Positions 22,672 through 33,262 of a stretch of 64,000 nucleotides of DNA are shown here, one piece after another. The stretch covers positions 47,253,218-47,317,217 of the forward strand of contig NC_063448.1 of assembly GCF_020379485.1 (NCBI RefSeq), written 5' to 3'. The notes beneath the pieces were generated by a model. That model saw only the letters and a program-made list of their open reading frames with translations. It had not been told where the DNA came from and did not search any database. This DNA is from Brassica napus (lineage: Eukaryota; Streptophyta; Magnoliopsida; Brassicales; Brassicaceae). Numbering within the stretch: the first letter of the stretch is position 1; each line of letters begins with the position of its first letter. The position numbers and the translations under genes are program-made.

Positions 22672-23130
22672 TGTTGGACCCAATTTCGGTCAATATGATT
22701 AATGGACCACGATCAGCAATGTGGGCCGTAAAGAATCAAAGCCCGCAGCAAGCACCCGAGCTCGAGACGGAAACCTCAAGGGCCCAAAGATCACGGATCG
22801 GTTACAGAGATCACGGAGTCGACCTACTATAAAGGAAGGAGAACGGACCTGAAGAGGGGCACATTGAAAACCCTAAAGAGAGCTACACACATACATCGAC
22901 CTTGTTTTCATCCAATCTTAGATCCTTTCTTTTATCGATCTCGTTTGTAACATTCGATCTAGTCCAACTCATTGTATTCGATCTTATTCATCAGTAAAGT
23001 CCATTTTTACCTACTGGAAACTGATTACATCGTTGTGTTCTAAAGATATCGTTGCCTACATCATTTCTCTTCCCCAGATTGAACTTCCGGTCACTATTAA
23101 ATACTTAGTGTAGATTTTAGGATCTATAGT
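22672..23130 (+). mobile_element. Probable solo LTR of an LTR retrotransposon
   Basis: The block begins TGTTGGACCC, has GC-richer composition than its surroundings and contains a TATA-like ACTATAAAGG near 22826, followed by a leader-like pyrimidine-rich stretch. No primer-binding site, coding domain or partner LTR lies nearby. The right boundary and target duplication are not resolved. Confidence 0.4.
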
Positions 23131-23608
23131 CAATCTTGTGAATCACAAATTCACATAATTATTCAATTATCTTACCATCATATTTATTAAAATCACAGAT
23201 AATGCATTAAACATAATCATGAACATATGAAAAAATTGACAAAAAATAAAACCATTAATTCATATAGATCGACTCGCAAGTTGTAATCAACTAACTCCTC
23301 TATAAATTAGCGTACAATGTGTAAAATTAAAAGTAATTGAATTATGGATACGCAATAAATTAAATATAAACACATTTATATCACTATAACATTGTTATCT
23401 ACCGTATAAATTTTATAAATTACTAAACACAATAAATTAATAAATTTTGCAGGTTTCGAGTCAGTACAAATCGATAAAATAATAAGATAATAAATTTTCA
23501 AAAATTCTATATAAATACATAGTTACATTTAAATAATTAATAATAAACTTAATTACGTGAAAAGCTATATATTATAAGAATACGTACTAAACTTTGGATT
23601 AATAAATA

Positions 23609-23640
23609 CTAGGTGGTTGTCCGCGATTTCGCAGGTATAA
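23609..23640 (-). mobile_element. Helitron 3' terminus
   Basis: On the minus strand a short GC hairpin (CTGCGAAATCGCGG) is followed by ACAACCACCTAG and then T. Helitrons end in a hairpin 10-12 bp before CTAG and insert between A and T. The 5' end, which should lie to the right and read TC on the minus strand, was not found. Confidence 0.5.
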
Positions 23641-24865
23641 ATATTTCATGAAAATTATATATTATGTTTATAATTTTATAATTTTGAATAATAATCATAA
23701 ATATTAAAAATAACCTTTTTATTTTAAATAATTTGAAAATCAAAATTTTTGGTATTGTATAATCTTAGAAGATTATTGAGATATATTGTTAATTCTAATA
23801 ATTTTGTTATAAGTTTCCAAAAAGTATTTTTATGACATAGTTTTTTATTAATAAAAAAAGATAGAGATTAATGAACAAAAAGTTATTTTATAACACTTTC
23901 TATTTTCGGACTCAAAGCTATGGAACTTGGTTGGGGATGGGTATTTTGTCGAAATAGTTTTGTCTACCACTTTATTTTTTTTTAGAAGTAAAATAGTTAC
24001 AAATAATTAATTAACAGTTATAGTAATTCGTAAAACACATGTATTTCGGCATACATATAAAAAATTAACTACGTAAAAATATAAAATAACAAAGAATACA
24101 ACCAAGAATATAACAAACAAGTTTTATTATTCTTCACTGATGTTTTATATATGTATCCTTCCTTTTTACCTATTACAAAGTAAGCATGTCAATTTTATTA
24201 TAATCACGACTATATCAATAAAGTCTTAACTCTAGTCATGTATTAATATATTGTTCTCGTTTTTTTTATTTATATTATAATAAAATTTTTATTGATTAAT
24301 ATTATTTTAAAAAATTTACCATATAATTTTATTATAATCAAGGCTATAAGAATTATATTAATAGAGTATATTAACTTTAGTCTCGTATTAGTATAATGTT
24401 CCAATTTTTCAATTTTATATTATAATAAATATATTCAATAATTAATATTATTTTAAACGACTTACTATATATTTTTCTGTTTATAAATATACAAATAATT
24501 TAATCATTTATGAAAGTAATAACTCAACTATACAATCAATATTTGTCACTGAAAAATGAATGAATGTTTTTAAAATTGTATATTTGACTGTTTTGCATTC
24601 ATTGGACACATTTTAGAAAAAATATATATAGTGAGTATAACAAAATATTATTAGGTGTAGGTTAATTAGTTTTTTTCGTAATCTATAATTTATTGCATCC
24701 ACTATTAATATAAATATGTTAAAATCGTTTATATAATTATTTCTATCATACCACATGTATTTATTTAAATTTATATAATGTAATCTATGATATTTAATTG
24801 TTTCTATAAATAAATTATGTTAATTCTTTTATCTTAAAATGTTTAATTGTTTGTACGGTAATATA

Positions 24866-24910
24866 GGTTAGATTAGGAAGGTTGACAAAAAAAAAGGTTA
24901 GATTAGGAAG
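24866..24910 (+). mobile_element. Extremely truncated LINE insertion with 15-bp target duplication
   Basis: GGTTAGATTAGGAAG occurs at 24866-24880 and again at 24896-24910. Between the copies lies only GTTGACAAAAAAAAA (15 bp). A poly(A)-ended insert between long direct repeats is the product expected from target-primed reverse transcription that stopped almost at once. Confidence 0.65.
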
Positions 24911-25030
24911 TTCTAGGATTAGTTTCATTTTTAAAATTTTAATTAAATAAATAAAAATTCAAATACCAACAACCAATCAAATTAAGAGAATTAATTGTAA
25001 ACTTCACCTGTGAATGACACTGTCACTTTA

Positions 25031-25388
25031 GGGGGATATATTCAACTGAGAGTTTCAGGTGATTTGTATTAAAATGACAAATCCACTGTTATTGAAACAT
25101 GAATTTTAAAAATTCATTTAAAATCCACTGTTATTGAATTTGACATTTCTTAAAGTACTCTGAAATCTAGTGTTTTTGAAAATATTTTAAGTTGTGGAGT
25201 TTTAAAGTTTTCAGATGATTTTAGGGTGTTTGGGTATGATTTTTTAGTTAAAAAAATTAAAACCCAAATGCCATAGTTTTAGGTGATATTCTAGAGTAGT
25301 TTAACAAAAATCAATTAAATCTCTGCAACTTATTAAAATCATCTAAAACCCCGTCAAAAATCAAATAAATGAATTGAATACGTCCCCC
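25031..25388. mobile_element. MITE with GGGGG(A)-ATTCAA termini
   Basis: The left end GGGGGATATATTCAACTGA pairs with the reverse complement of the right end, GGGGGACGTATTCAATTCA. The interior is A/T-rich, non-coding and partly self-complementary. No clean target duplication was found. It ends only about 90 bp upstream of the CAP-H2 promoter element. Confidence 0.6.
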
Positions 25389-25475
25389 TTCGTATATTAG
25401 TAGGATGAGCCGATCTCAGACAGGAGAAGCCCAACAAATGAGTTAAGCCCAACAATATTTGGCCTTTTATGAAAA

Positions 25476-25484
25476 GCGGGAAAA
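25476..25484 (-). promoter_or_regulatory. E2F binding-site match upstream of CAP-H2
   Basis: The minus strand reads TTTTCCCGC, matching the plant E2F consensus (TTTSSCGC). It lies 317 bp before the ATG, close to a pyrimidine-rich stretch that looks like the 5' leader. E2F sites are usual in genes expressed in cycling cells. Confidence 0.55.
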
Positions 25485-25800
25485 TCTCGAGAGTCCAAAA
25501 TATTTCGTCTCTCTCACTTTACTTACCCCCAAACATTCTGTCTCTCTCTCTCTCAATCTCACAGATTTGTTCCTCCTCTCTCTTCAGTAAACCACTTGAA
25601 TTCTCTCGAGCTGGATCCTTACGCCCATTCGCCTCCCAGAAAATTTCTCAAATTTAAATTGAAACTCTCTGATTTGCTTGGAAGTTCCCAATTCACTATT
25701 TCTAGGGTTTTTGCCCTTTTTCTCGGGGGTTTACGCTAAAGGGTATGAATCATCCGATCTCTCCCTACAGAAGCTTAATTTCGGAGCGTCTCTACAGTAA

Positions 25801-28800
25801 ATGACGAGTAACGGCGGGGAGAGGATTCACACGGTACAGCCGGAGAGAGATTTGGTGGCGAATTGGGAAGTTGATTTGTCGGAGAAGCTAGAAGAGTACC
25901 TCCTCAAGATATGTACCGGAGAAATCACCGGAAACGAAGAAGAAGATGGGAAGATTCCTGTTAATTTCGCGGAAGGTCTGTGCTTTGATTCTCAAGCTTC
26001 TTATCATTTGATTTTTTTAGGGTTGTAAGAAAAAATTGGGGTTTTGAGTTTGTGTTGTCGTGGGGGGGTTTGTAGCTGCTTTGTTGCTTCAGGGCTCGGT
26101 TCAGGTTTACAGCAAGAAAGTTGAGTACTTGTACAATTTGGTCTTACGTACATTGGAGTTTCTATCCAAGCAAAGGTTTGTCCTTTTTTTTTCTTAATTT
26201 AATGAATCATAGCTAATCGAACATGATAAAAGATTATTACTTTGTGTTAGAAATCATGCTTAGGCATAGCTATAAACTCGACTTCATCTTTCTCTATGTG
26301 TATGGGTTTGTTTTGAATTTATACAATAGCTGCACCTTAAATGCTTTTCACTGCATAGGTTCTGTGTCTAAGCTGTGACTTGATGTTTTTTTTTAGTATT
26401 CAAAGTTGGTAATCGTCAGCTCTAATCACCTTATCACTCTCTTGATTTCAATTGGAAATTTGCATCATTAGCGGTTATTGGTGAAAGGATAGTGTAACCA
26501 TGTATCTAAATCAGACAAACGCCACATCTATGATAATTTCAGAATTAAAAGAGGAATAACAAATCTTCTCTGATTGGTCAATTGTTCTTGCTATTTTTCT
26601 AATAGAGACCAGGAAGAGTCCAAAGGTACATCAAACGAGGCTGAGGCAAGCTCCTCTCGTCAGGTTGATGAAGAAGAAAATGATCTCTTCTGGAACGTGG
26701 ATGATATCCCAGGTAGGTAAAGTTTTGAAATGGTAACTAAACTTGATACCTTTGTGCCATTCAAGATAGCAGAAAACTAACCCAGTTGGTGTTGCTAATA
26801 TAGTGGACGCAAAGAATAGCTTGGACGACTTCGTTGGTGGAGATTCCTGCCCAAATCAGTTTGTTAAGCCTCCAGCAAATCTAGTTGTTCTTGAAGGTGA
26901 CTGCTTGGATACTAGCGGTGACGGAGGAGAGCTGGAATCTTATCTGGTAACAGCTTGTTCCTCCACTTCTCAAATAATAAAAAGAGTCTGTGTTTGAACT
27001 GCTTTTTTACTTTCATGTCTTGCAGTTGGCAACTACACATCTCTACCGGGATTTTATTCTATTAGACCCATGTGATGCTGTAGTGGTAAATGAATTTTTA
27101 GGTGATAGCTACGCTGGTAAAAGAAGGAACAGTGCTCGTAGAGGCAGCTCAGCTCGTAAAAGTTTTCACTCACCAGTAGGACGTTCTGGAGGAAGCGCTC
27201 GCAGATCGTCTGTGGGAAAGAATCAAGGAACCAATTTCAACCAGTCACCAGTAAATGGGAATGGTCCCGATGCTCAAAACTGTGACCAAGGGTGTCAGTC
27301 TCCTCCTGCCTTTGGAGACAATGATCATGGCTTTGACATGGATAACGACCATGGAGGAACAATGGATTTGAGTGATACAGATGCTGATGAAGATGATCCG
27401 TGGAAGCCATTGAATCCCTATGAGCCAGGGAATTTGAAAGTGAAGCCTTTTAAAAAAGGTTGGAAATGTCTTCTTCTTTTCTTTTCCTGATGATCTGCGC
27501 CTTACTTCTATCTCATTTTATACTTTTATTTATTGAGCAGTTAAAACTTTGAGAAAGTTTGGAGCGAGCCTTACCAAGGACCATATGACTACCATGTTTC
27601 CTCTTGCTAGACCCAACGGTCCCATCAGTGCAGAGCTGAGCGGAATTTGGGAGAAACGCCGTCCTTCTAGTAACAATGAGAGAGAACCACAAGACATTCC
27701 CTATTACGAGAAGGTCTGTGTTTTCTCTATAGCTTTACATGATATTTAATGTAGGCACACAACAAAAAAACTGAGAGTTTTGAATTCAGCTTCGAGCATT
27801 GCTTGTGAATGGAGGAAACCAACCTACTGATGCTAACAGCAATCACAAGGAGGGCGTTAAGGATAACAATGATGAAGCTAATAATGGCGACTTTAATGAT
27901 TTTGGAGATCATGGTGGTGATGATCATGAACATGCGTTCATGGATGAAGATGGTCCAGGCATGGTGAGTTGTTCACCAATTTGAACACATTCTAGTGGAA
28001 TTATATGCAAACCTAATCCGTTCATTTGGATTCATGTAGAATCATGATGGTGGAGCTGCAGATTTCCCCAACCACGATGGGTTTGGAAACGACGACTCGC
28101 ATTGTCAAGAAAGCTTGGAAGATCTTTGTCGCTCACACCTGGTAACTACACTAGTTGGTGTGTGTGTTTTCATCTATTTTCTTAAAAGATCTGTTTTTTT
28201 TTTTTTTTGTAGGATGCTCTTCTTGCTAACATAGCTAAAAGTGAGAAGCAAACGAATCTAGCTGCTCGAGTTTCAACTTGGAAACAGAAAATCGAGCAAA
28301 ACCTAGAAGAACAAGTAAAATATATTTCTTCTACTTTCTCTGACCATTCACTTGAAGTCAGAGATCTGATGCATTTTTCTACATTGTCTGGTTTATTATA
28401 TGACCAGGAGCTGCACCCTCCTTTTGACATTCAAGAATATGGAGAAAGGATTGTCAACAAACTCACTGTTGAAGAGAGTGGAGACGCCGAGACCTTTACT
28501 GATCTCATGAAAGACCAAGAAAAGCACGATGTAGCCCGGGCTTTCTCCGCGCTTCTCCAGTTGGTAAGTGACAGAGCAAAACATTTTTCTGTATGTTCAC
28601 CATCATTTGAAGTAAATGTATATCCAGGTGAACAATGGAGACGTTGAGCTCGAGAAACCTGGGAACTCGGTAGGCGAACCAGTGTGTTATACAGCGGTGA
28701 ATCCTTTCAGCGTTCGGTTACTCAGTGATCGTAACAGAAAGGCTGAGAAAACTGAAATGCGCTTACCCCGGAAACGAGAAAAATCCCCCACAGCCAAAGG

Positions 28801-28942
28801 CAAATCTCCAGAGTCACCACCACCAAAGAAGGCAAACAACACATGTTCTGTCTCAAGCCAAGAGACTAGGAAAGTGTCCTTAGAGATATCAAAGATGAAC
28901 AATGTCGGCACTAAGTGCACACGGAAGAGCAAGAAGAGATGA
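25801..28942 (+). CDS. CAPH2: Condensin-2 complex subunit H2 (CAP-H2)
   Basis: The kleisin-type subunit of condensin II, which links the SMC2/SMC4 heads for chromosome compaction in the nucleus. Eleven exons: 25801-25975, 26076-26175, 26606-26712, 26804-26946, 27026-27458, 27541-27713, 27790-27963, 28040-28141, 28213-28314, 28408-28563, 28628-28942. All introns are GT-AG, every phase joins and the total is 1,980 nt (659 residues). The N-terminal kleisin block (about 50-90: [19 protein letters not shown], then [13 protein letters not shown]) is the CNDH2 N-domain. The middle is acidic and Ser/Gly-rich ([13 protein letters not shown]). The C-terminus has [15 protein letters not shown] and [14 protein letters not shown] before a Lys-rich tail. 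Neighbourhood fits At3g16730. An E2F-like site lies upstream. No lesions are visible; the exact start rests on the first ATG after a CT-rich leader. Confidence 0.93.
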
Positions 28943-30840
28943 AAAAGTTCGATCTGATGAGGTAGTAAGGCTAGGTAACTGAAGTTTCTTCAGAGTCAAA
29001 ATCAGTCAGCGGAAAATTGTAAAGCTAAAATGGGTAATGACTACACAAATTAGATTATAGATTTTATCAGACAGTTAGGAAACTCCGTAACTGTGAGTTA
29101 TGTATAATGAAGGCATTGTCTGAAGTAGTAGCAGCCTATTTAGTTGTAATAACAATCAAATACCACTTTTGATGATCTTTTTAACTTATTAGAGAGGGTG
29201 ATTTTGGAATTTCCTTAAGGTTTGGATTGTAGTTCATAAAGTGAAGTTCTTTTTATCTCAAGGGAATAAGAATCATGTTCAAAATTGTTCATATATATCT
29301 TTTATGTATTTAGATGCCTTGTTATATCAATTTCAACTTGTTTGCAACTCCATGTTTAGATGCCTTGTTCAGTCAGTTTCAACCTGTTTGTAGCTCAAGT
29401 TGTATCGGTTCAATATTGTCGTTCGTTTATTTTCGTTATTTTTAAAAGAAGAAGCATATATAGTGCCAAATCAATTAAAGAAAAAAAAACACAGTAAACG
29501 TTCTATATAAAGTAACAAAAAGGCAAAGAAAAATACCAGGATCAGTGTCTGACACTGTATCTACATGTAAATTCCTTATTTTCAACACTGGTTTTGGACT
29601 TTTTGGGTCGCAACAAAAGACTTTCAGGTTATCTAATTGACAATGGAAAGTTCCTGGAAATTGTATTCTCGTGATATTTTATTTGTCCTCTACTTGTATG
29701 AGTTAACATAAACACGTACCTTCAAATCGCCCCTTCATTTACGTTTCTATTGTAGTTGCTTTACCCACCTTTGATTAGTTGTTTAATTTTGTTTTTAGTC
29801 CTCAAAATATTTGTATCAAACGCTAATCATTTACGCATACTTCTTAACGACAATCGTCGACATCAAATACGTTCTTTAAGTATTTTTTTATTTGAAAAAA
29901 TTGATTATTGGATCTGGTCCTTTGTATGTAGTGCGAGTTTGTTATTTTCAATTAAACAAAAGATGATGATTGGAGTTGGAGAGTTAGTGCAAGTTGTTAA
30001 TCCATTTTGGCTATGAAACATGTAAATTAATTAAATACCCCACGTTGTGGTGTGGTTAGGAGGCATAAGAGACTTGGTCCACTTACGCGTAGAAACCATG
30101 AGTCATATTACAATATAGTTTACAAATCTGATACCAATGTACATTGACATAATTCCTTTCTTTTCTAAGGGGTTTTCTTTGGAGGAAAACTAACTAAAAT
30201 AATAATTTTCGTAATGAAGTAAACTAAATGGCGTCAAGACTCGAAAGTCATAGTCGTGTTGAGCATATAGTTCTAATTTCTTAACGTGTGAAGACTCTTT
30301 TATAACATGGATTCAGTCGTTGGAATCTAATTGCCTGCATGTTTATAACTATATATTACTCTCATTTGCGCAAACATTATCACTTCATCTATGTACATTA
30401 TCACCTGCTTTCATAGAGAGACATTTTTTGTAGTGAAAGTAGCGTGTCATAGAGTATTAAATATGGCTTTGATTGTTCAAACGATGCATTTACATTTACG
30501 ATGGATTAAAGATATTGAATTGGTGATAAAATAAAATTAGGTTAAGTCTCTATCATGATTTCATGACCATTGAATTGGTGGTATTACATAAAGAGTCTAT
30601 AGAGACTGGGAATAAAAACAAATGGAAAAAAAAGATTCAATATAACATCATCGACAACTGACAATTTTATGTACATCTTCAGACAATTCTATCTAAACTA
30701 ACACAAGTAAACACTCGGTGAATAAGATTCGTTCAGACCACGCAACGTGTTACTGGAGCTTAAATCAACCGTCGGCAAAGGCTAGTTGACTTTATCAATC
30801 CTGTAATAAAATTTATAGTTTTTACTTTCCGACCAATAGC
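28943..30840. other. Intergenic sequence between CAP-H2 and ATL2
   Basis: The first 200 bp are probably the CAP-H2 3' UTR. The repeated phrase TTTAGATGCCTTGTT occurs twice near 29310-29370. The 86-codon frame at 29756-30016 has no family features. ATL2 is transcribed towards this region, so the two genes converge. Confidence 0.5.
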
Positions 30841-31647
30841 TCACCTAGTCTCTTCTCCTCCACGCTCTATATCTGACTCAGTCATCGCTATCCGGCAGTT
30901 AGACGACGGAGATTGAGGCGGAGCTCCGGCTATGGGCGACGAGGAGTTTCCTCTGCTCAGCATCCGAGTGAAAGATAACATACGACTCATCGGCGACCTA
31001 AACGAGTGATTCGCCGGCGAGTTCCGATCGTCAAATTCACTGAAGTTCCTCCTCGGCACCTCAATCGCCGCCGGTTTTCTCAATCCAGAGCTCGAACCCG
31101 GTTCAATTGCAACAGAAACCGGTTCAGGAGAAATCGTGATCGCAACTTGCTCCTCCACGGGAGGCTCGACGAGAGAGCGGCAGAGAGGACACGTGGAATG
31201 AGAATGAAACCACATATCTATACAGTCAACATGAAACGTATGCTTGCAACCGGGCAAAACCCGACCCGACTCGCCTTCCTCGAACTCGGAGAGGCAAACG
31301 GCGCACTCGGTCAGATCTTTGTGAGTCAACTCGGAGAAAGCGAAAACGGGGAGAGACTTGATCACCGCGGGATCGAGGCCGCGCGAGGCGGCGGCGGCGG
31401 CGGAAGGATCCGCGGCGAAGAAAACCATCGTGGAGCGACGGTTACGGCTGCGGCGGCGGAAATGACGGCGGCGAGCGCGGAGGAGGTACCAGCGGGCGTA
31501 GAGGTGGAGGAAGACCATTAGGATGACGACGAAGAAGAGGATGACGATGGCGCTCAGCATGATCTTCCCGCTCATGGCGTAGGTTCGAGAAGAGCCGGAG
31601 GTGGTTTCGTCGGGCCTGCCCATTGGATATTGGTCGTTGGAGTTCAT
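30841..31647 (-). CDS. ATL2: RING-H2 E3 ubiquitin ligase ATL2
   Basis: A membrane-anchored ubiquitin ligase of the ATL family, linked to early elicitor and chitin responses. The intronless 268-residue frame starts at 31647 (MNSNDQYPMGRPDE). A hydrophobic segment at about 29-50 (IMLSAIVILFFVVILMVFL) is followed by a basic arginine-rich stretch. The ATL hallmark GLD lies at 90-92. The RING-H2 ligands are Cys115, Cys118, Cys134, His136, His139, Cys142, Cys153 and Cys156, with Pro154 (CPLC) and Trp146 (IDMW) in the E2-binding positions. The C-terminal third is Ser/Pro-rich with MSRMLSFTRMLSRG. Arabidopsis ATL2 is about 304 residues, so this copy is somewhat shorter, mainly in the low-complexity tail. 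All zinc ligands are intact. Gene order supports At3g16720 orthology. Confidence 0.93.
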   Translation of the reverse strand: MNSNDQYPMGRPDETTSGSSRTYAMSGKIMLSAIVILFFVVILMVFLHLYARWYLLRARRRHFRRRSRNRRSTMVFFAADPSAAAAASRGLDPAVIKSLPVFAFSELTHKDLTECAVCLSEFEEGESGRVLPGCKHTFHVDCIDMWFHSHSTCPLCRSLVEPPVEEQVAITISPEPVSVAIEPGSSSGLRKPAAIEVPRRNFSEFDDRNSPANHSFRSPMSRMLSFTRMLSRGNSSSPIAGAPPQSPSSNCRIAMTESDIERGGEETR

Positions 31648-31680
31648 GAGTTTGAAGATGGTGGCGAATGAGAGATTGAG

Positions 31681-31709
31681 AGGGAGAGAGAGAGAGAGAG
31701 AGAGAGAGT
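31681..31709. repeat. (GA)n microsatellite in the ATL2 leader
   Basis: About 13 GA units on the plus strand, read as CT in the ATL2 5' leader some 35-60 nt before its start codon. CT-rich leaders are common in crucifer genes and such tracts are length-variable. Confidence 0.85.
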
Positions 31710-31799
31710 CAAGTGGTGGAAGGAAGAAGAAGAGTGAAAAAAGTCAGTTTAGAGTAATGGCGAGAGAGGGAAGGTTCGTGAGAAAGCGCGCTATTTAGA

Positions 31800-33000
31800 A
31801 GACGACGCCAAAGTTGACGCGCAAGTTTCGTATTTGACCTTTCTACCCTTATTCTTCTTTCCTTTTCTATTGAATGCTAAAGTTATATACTATTTACTAG
31901 GTAATATGTGATTATTAGTTTCGTTATTTTTTTAATAAGGAGATATTAATCTGTTTAATCTGGATATCGGTTCGGTTTTAAGTTGTTTTAGGTTTTTAAT
32001 CTCCTAAAATATAACTATCATTTTAAATAAGTATTTATTTGGTTTGTTCGGTTAAAATGTTTGATGTTTTTGTTTTTTTTTCCTGTGATAATAAAAAATT
32101 ACTAATACTTGTTTGTTTTCATGTTATGAATCTTAGATAGTCGTGATGTCGAACCAATGGTTTCATATTATATTTTCTAAACGGATAATAGTTAAAAAAG
32201 AAAAGAGAATTATGAAGACAAATCATTTTACTACAATTTGGTTGACAGTGAAAGAAGTATTAAGAAAAAAAATATTTTAACTTCCAAAAAAAAATATTTC
32301 AGTTGTGGTAAATACTTAGTTATAAGGTGCTCACGTCAATGTGCACATGTATGTGTATGTAAATATATATAAAGATGGTTAATAAATATATAAAGATGAT
32401 GTTAATTAATATTAAATGACATTTTTTTTCGAAATAATACATGAAAAATAAAATTCTTGAAATGAAATTATTTAAAAACAAAAAATATTGTAAAATTTAT
32501 ATAAACTATAATATATAACTTATATATAATTCTTTAAATATATGTATATAAATATATGCATATAACGGATCAAATTGAATATCCGTTCCTATAAATATTG
32601 ATATTTGTGATTTGTTTTTTTTACGGATATTTCATTTTAGTATTTGATTTGCTTCGTAGAGTAATAGATATCTGAATTTTTCGGTTCGAATCAAAACGAA
32701 TAACGAGTCGAATCAAAATTTATGAATAATTTGTCCAGCTCTATTCGTAAACAGTAAAAATAACGTAAAGAAGAACCATGCAAGTGAGTTTTATATTAAA
32801 AAAATTTAAGTACATAGTGTGAACATATTTATGTAGAGTTTGGTTGAGAAGCTTTCTACATGTAACATGTGTCCATTTTAGTGTGAACGCATTTATTATA
32901 ATGTTTCTACACGTGACATGTGTCCAGTTTAGTGTGAACGCATTTATTGCAATGCTTGTTCTTTAATATATAAAGGGATTATTACCTTTTGTGTTTTTTA
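31800..33000. other. AT-rich intergenic DNA with dispersed and tandem repeats
   Basis: The segment around 32560-32745 (GGATCAAATTGAATATCCGT, later GAATAACGAGTCGAATC) has the look of a dispersed crucifer repeat with 'ATCCG' words. The stretch 32853-32954 is a two-copy tandem repeat. No gene-like sequence was seen. Confidence 0.45.
32853..32954. repeat. 51-bp tandem duplication
   Basis: Two adjacent copies containing ACATGTGTCCA(T/G)TTTAGTG and GAACGCATTTATT. The second copy contains a CACGTGAC G-box core where the first has CATGTAAC. It lies upstream of the cyclin-like copy. Confidence 0.7.
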
Positions 33001-33262
33001 CTTTTACCAAATTATTAATTGTACGTTCTTATTTTTTCACAGATTCTTCTTCGTTGTTCACTCGCTCAAGATCTCTCCCTCTCAGAAGAAAAACCCTAAA
33101 GATTGACGACGACACGGCCTCCGAATCGGAGATCTTCTTCAACTTCCTCGTCAACGAACACTGTCTTCCACGGCTAAACGGACTTCTTCTTCCAAGGAGA
33201 ATCCACTCGGCGACGTCCGTAATCCTCTCTGAGATATCACAAACCAGAAGAGCTGATCTCCG

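Larger units (their letters stand above)
23131..25030. other. AT-rich intergenic DNA, possibly Helitron body
   Basis: More than 75 percent A/T by eye, with no reading frames or gene-like blocks. It contains a Helitron-type 3' terminus (23609-23640) and a tiny retro-insertion (24866-24910), annotated separately. Confidence 0.4.

Noticed and set aside
29756..30016. 86-codon frame between CAP-H2 and ATL2
   Set aside because: A/T-rich, hydrophobic by composition, and with no conserved motif; typical of chance frames.
31006..31521. 171-codon plus-strand frame antisense to ATL2
   Set aside because: It lies wholly inside the ATL2 coding sequence in a GC-rich, Arg-rich antisense frame. The minus-strand frame has a complete RING-H2 domain.
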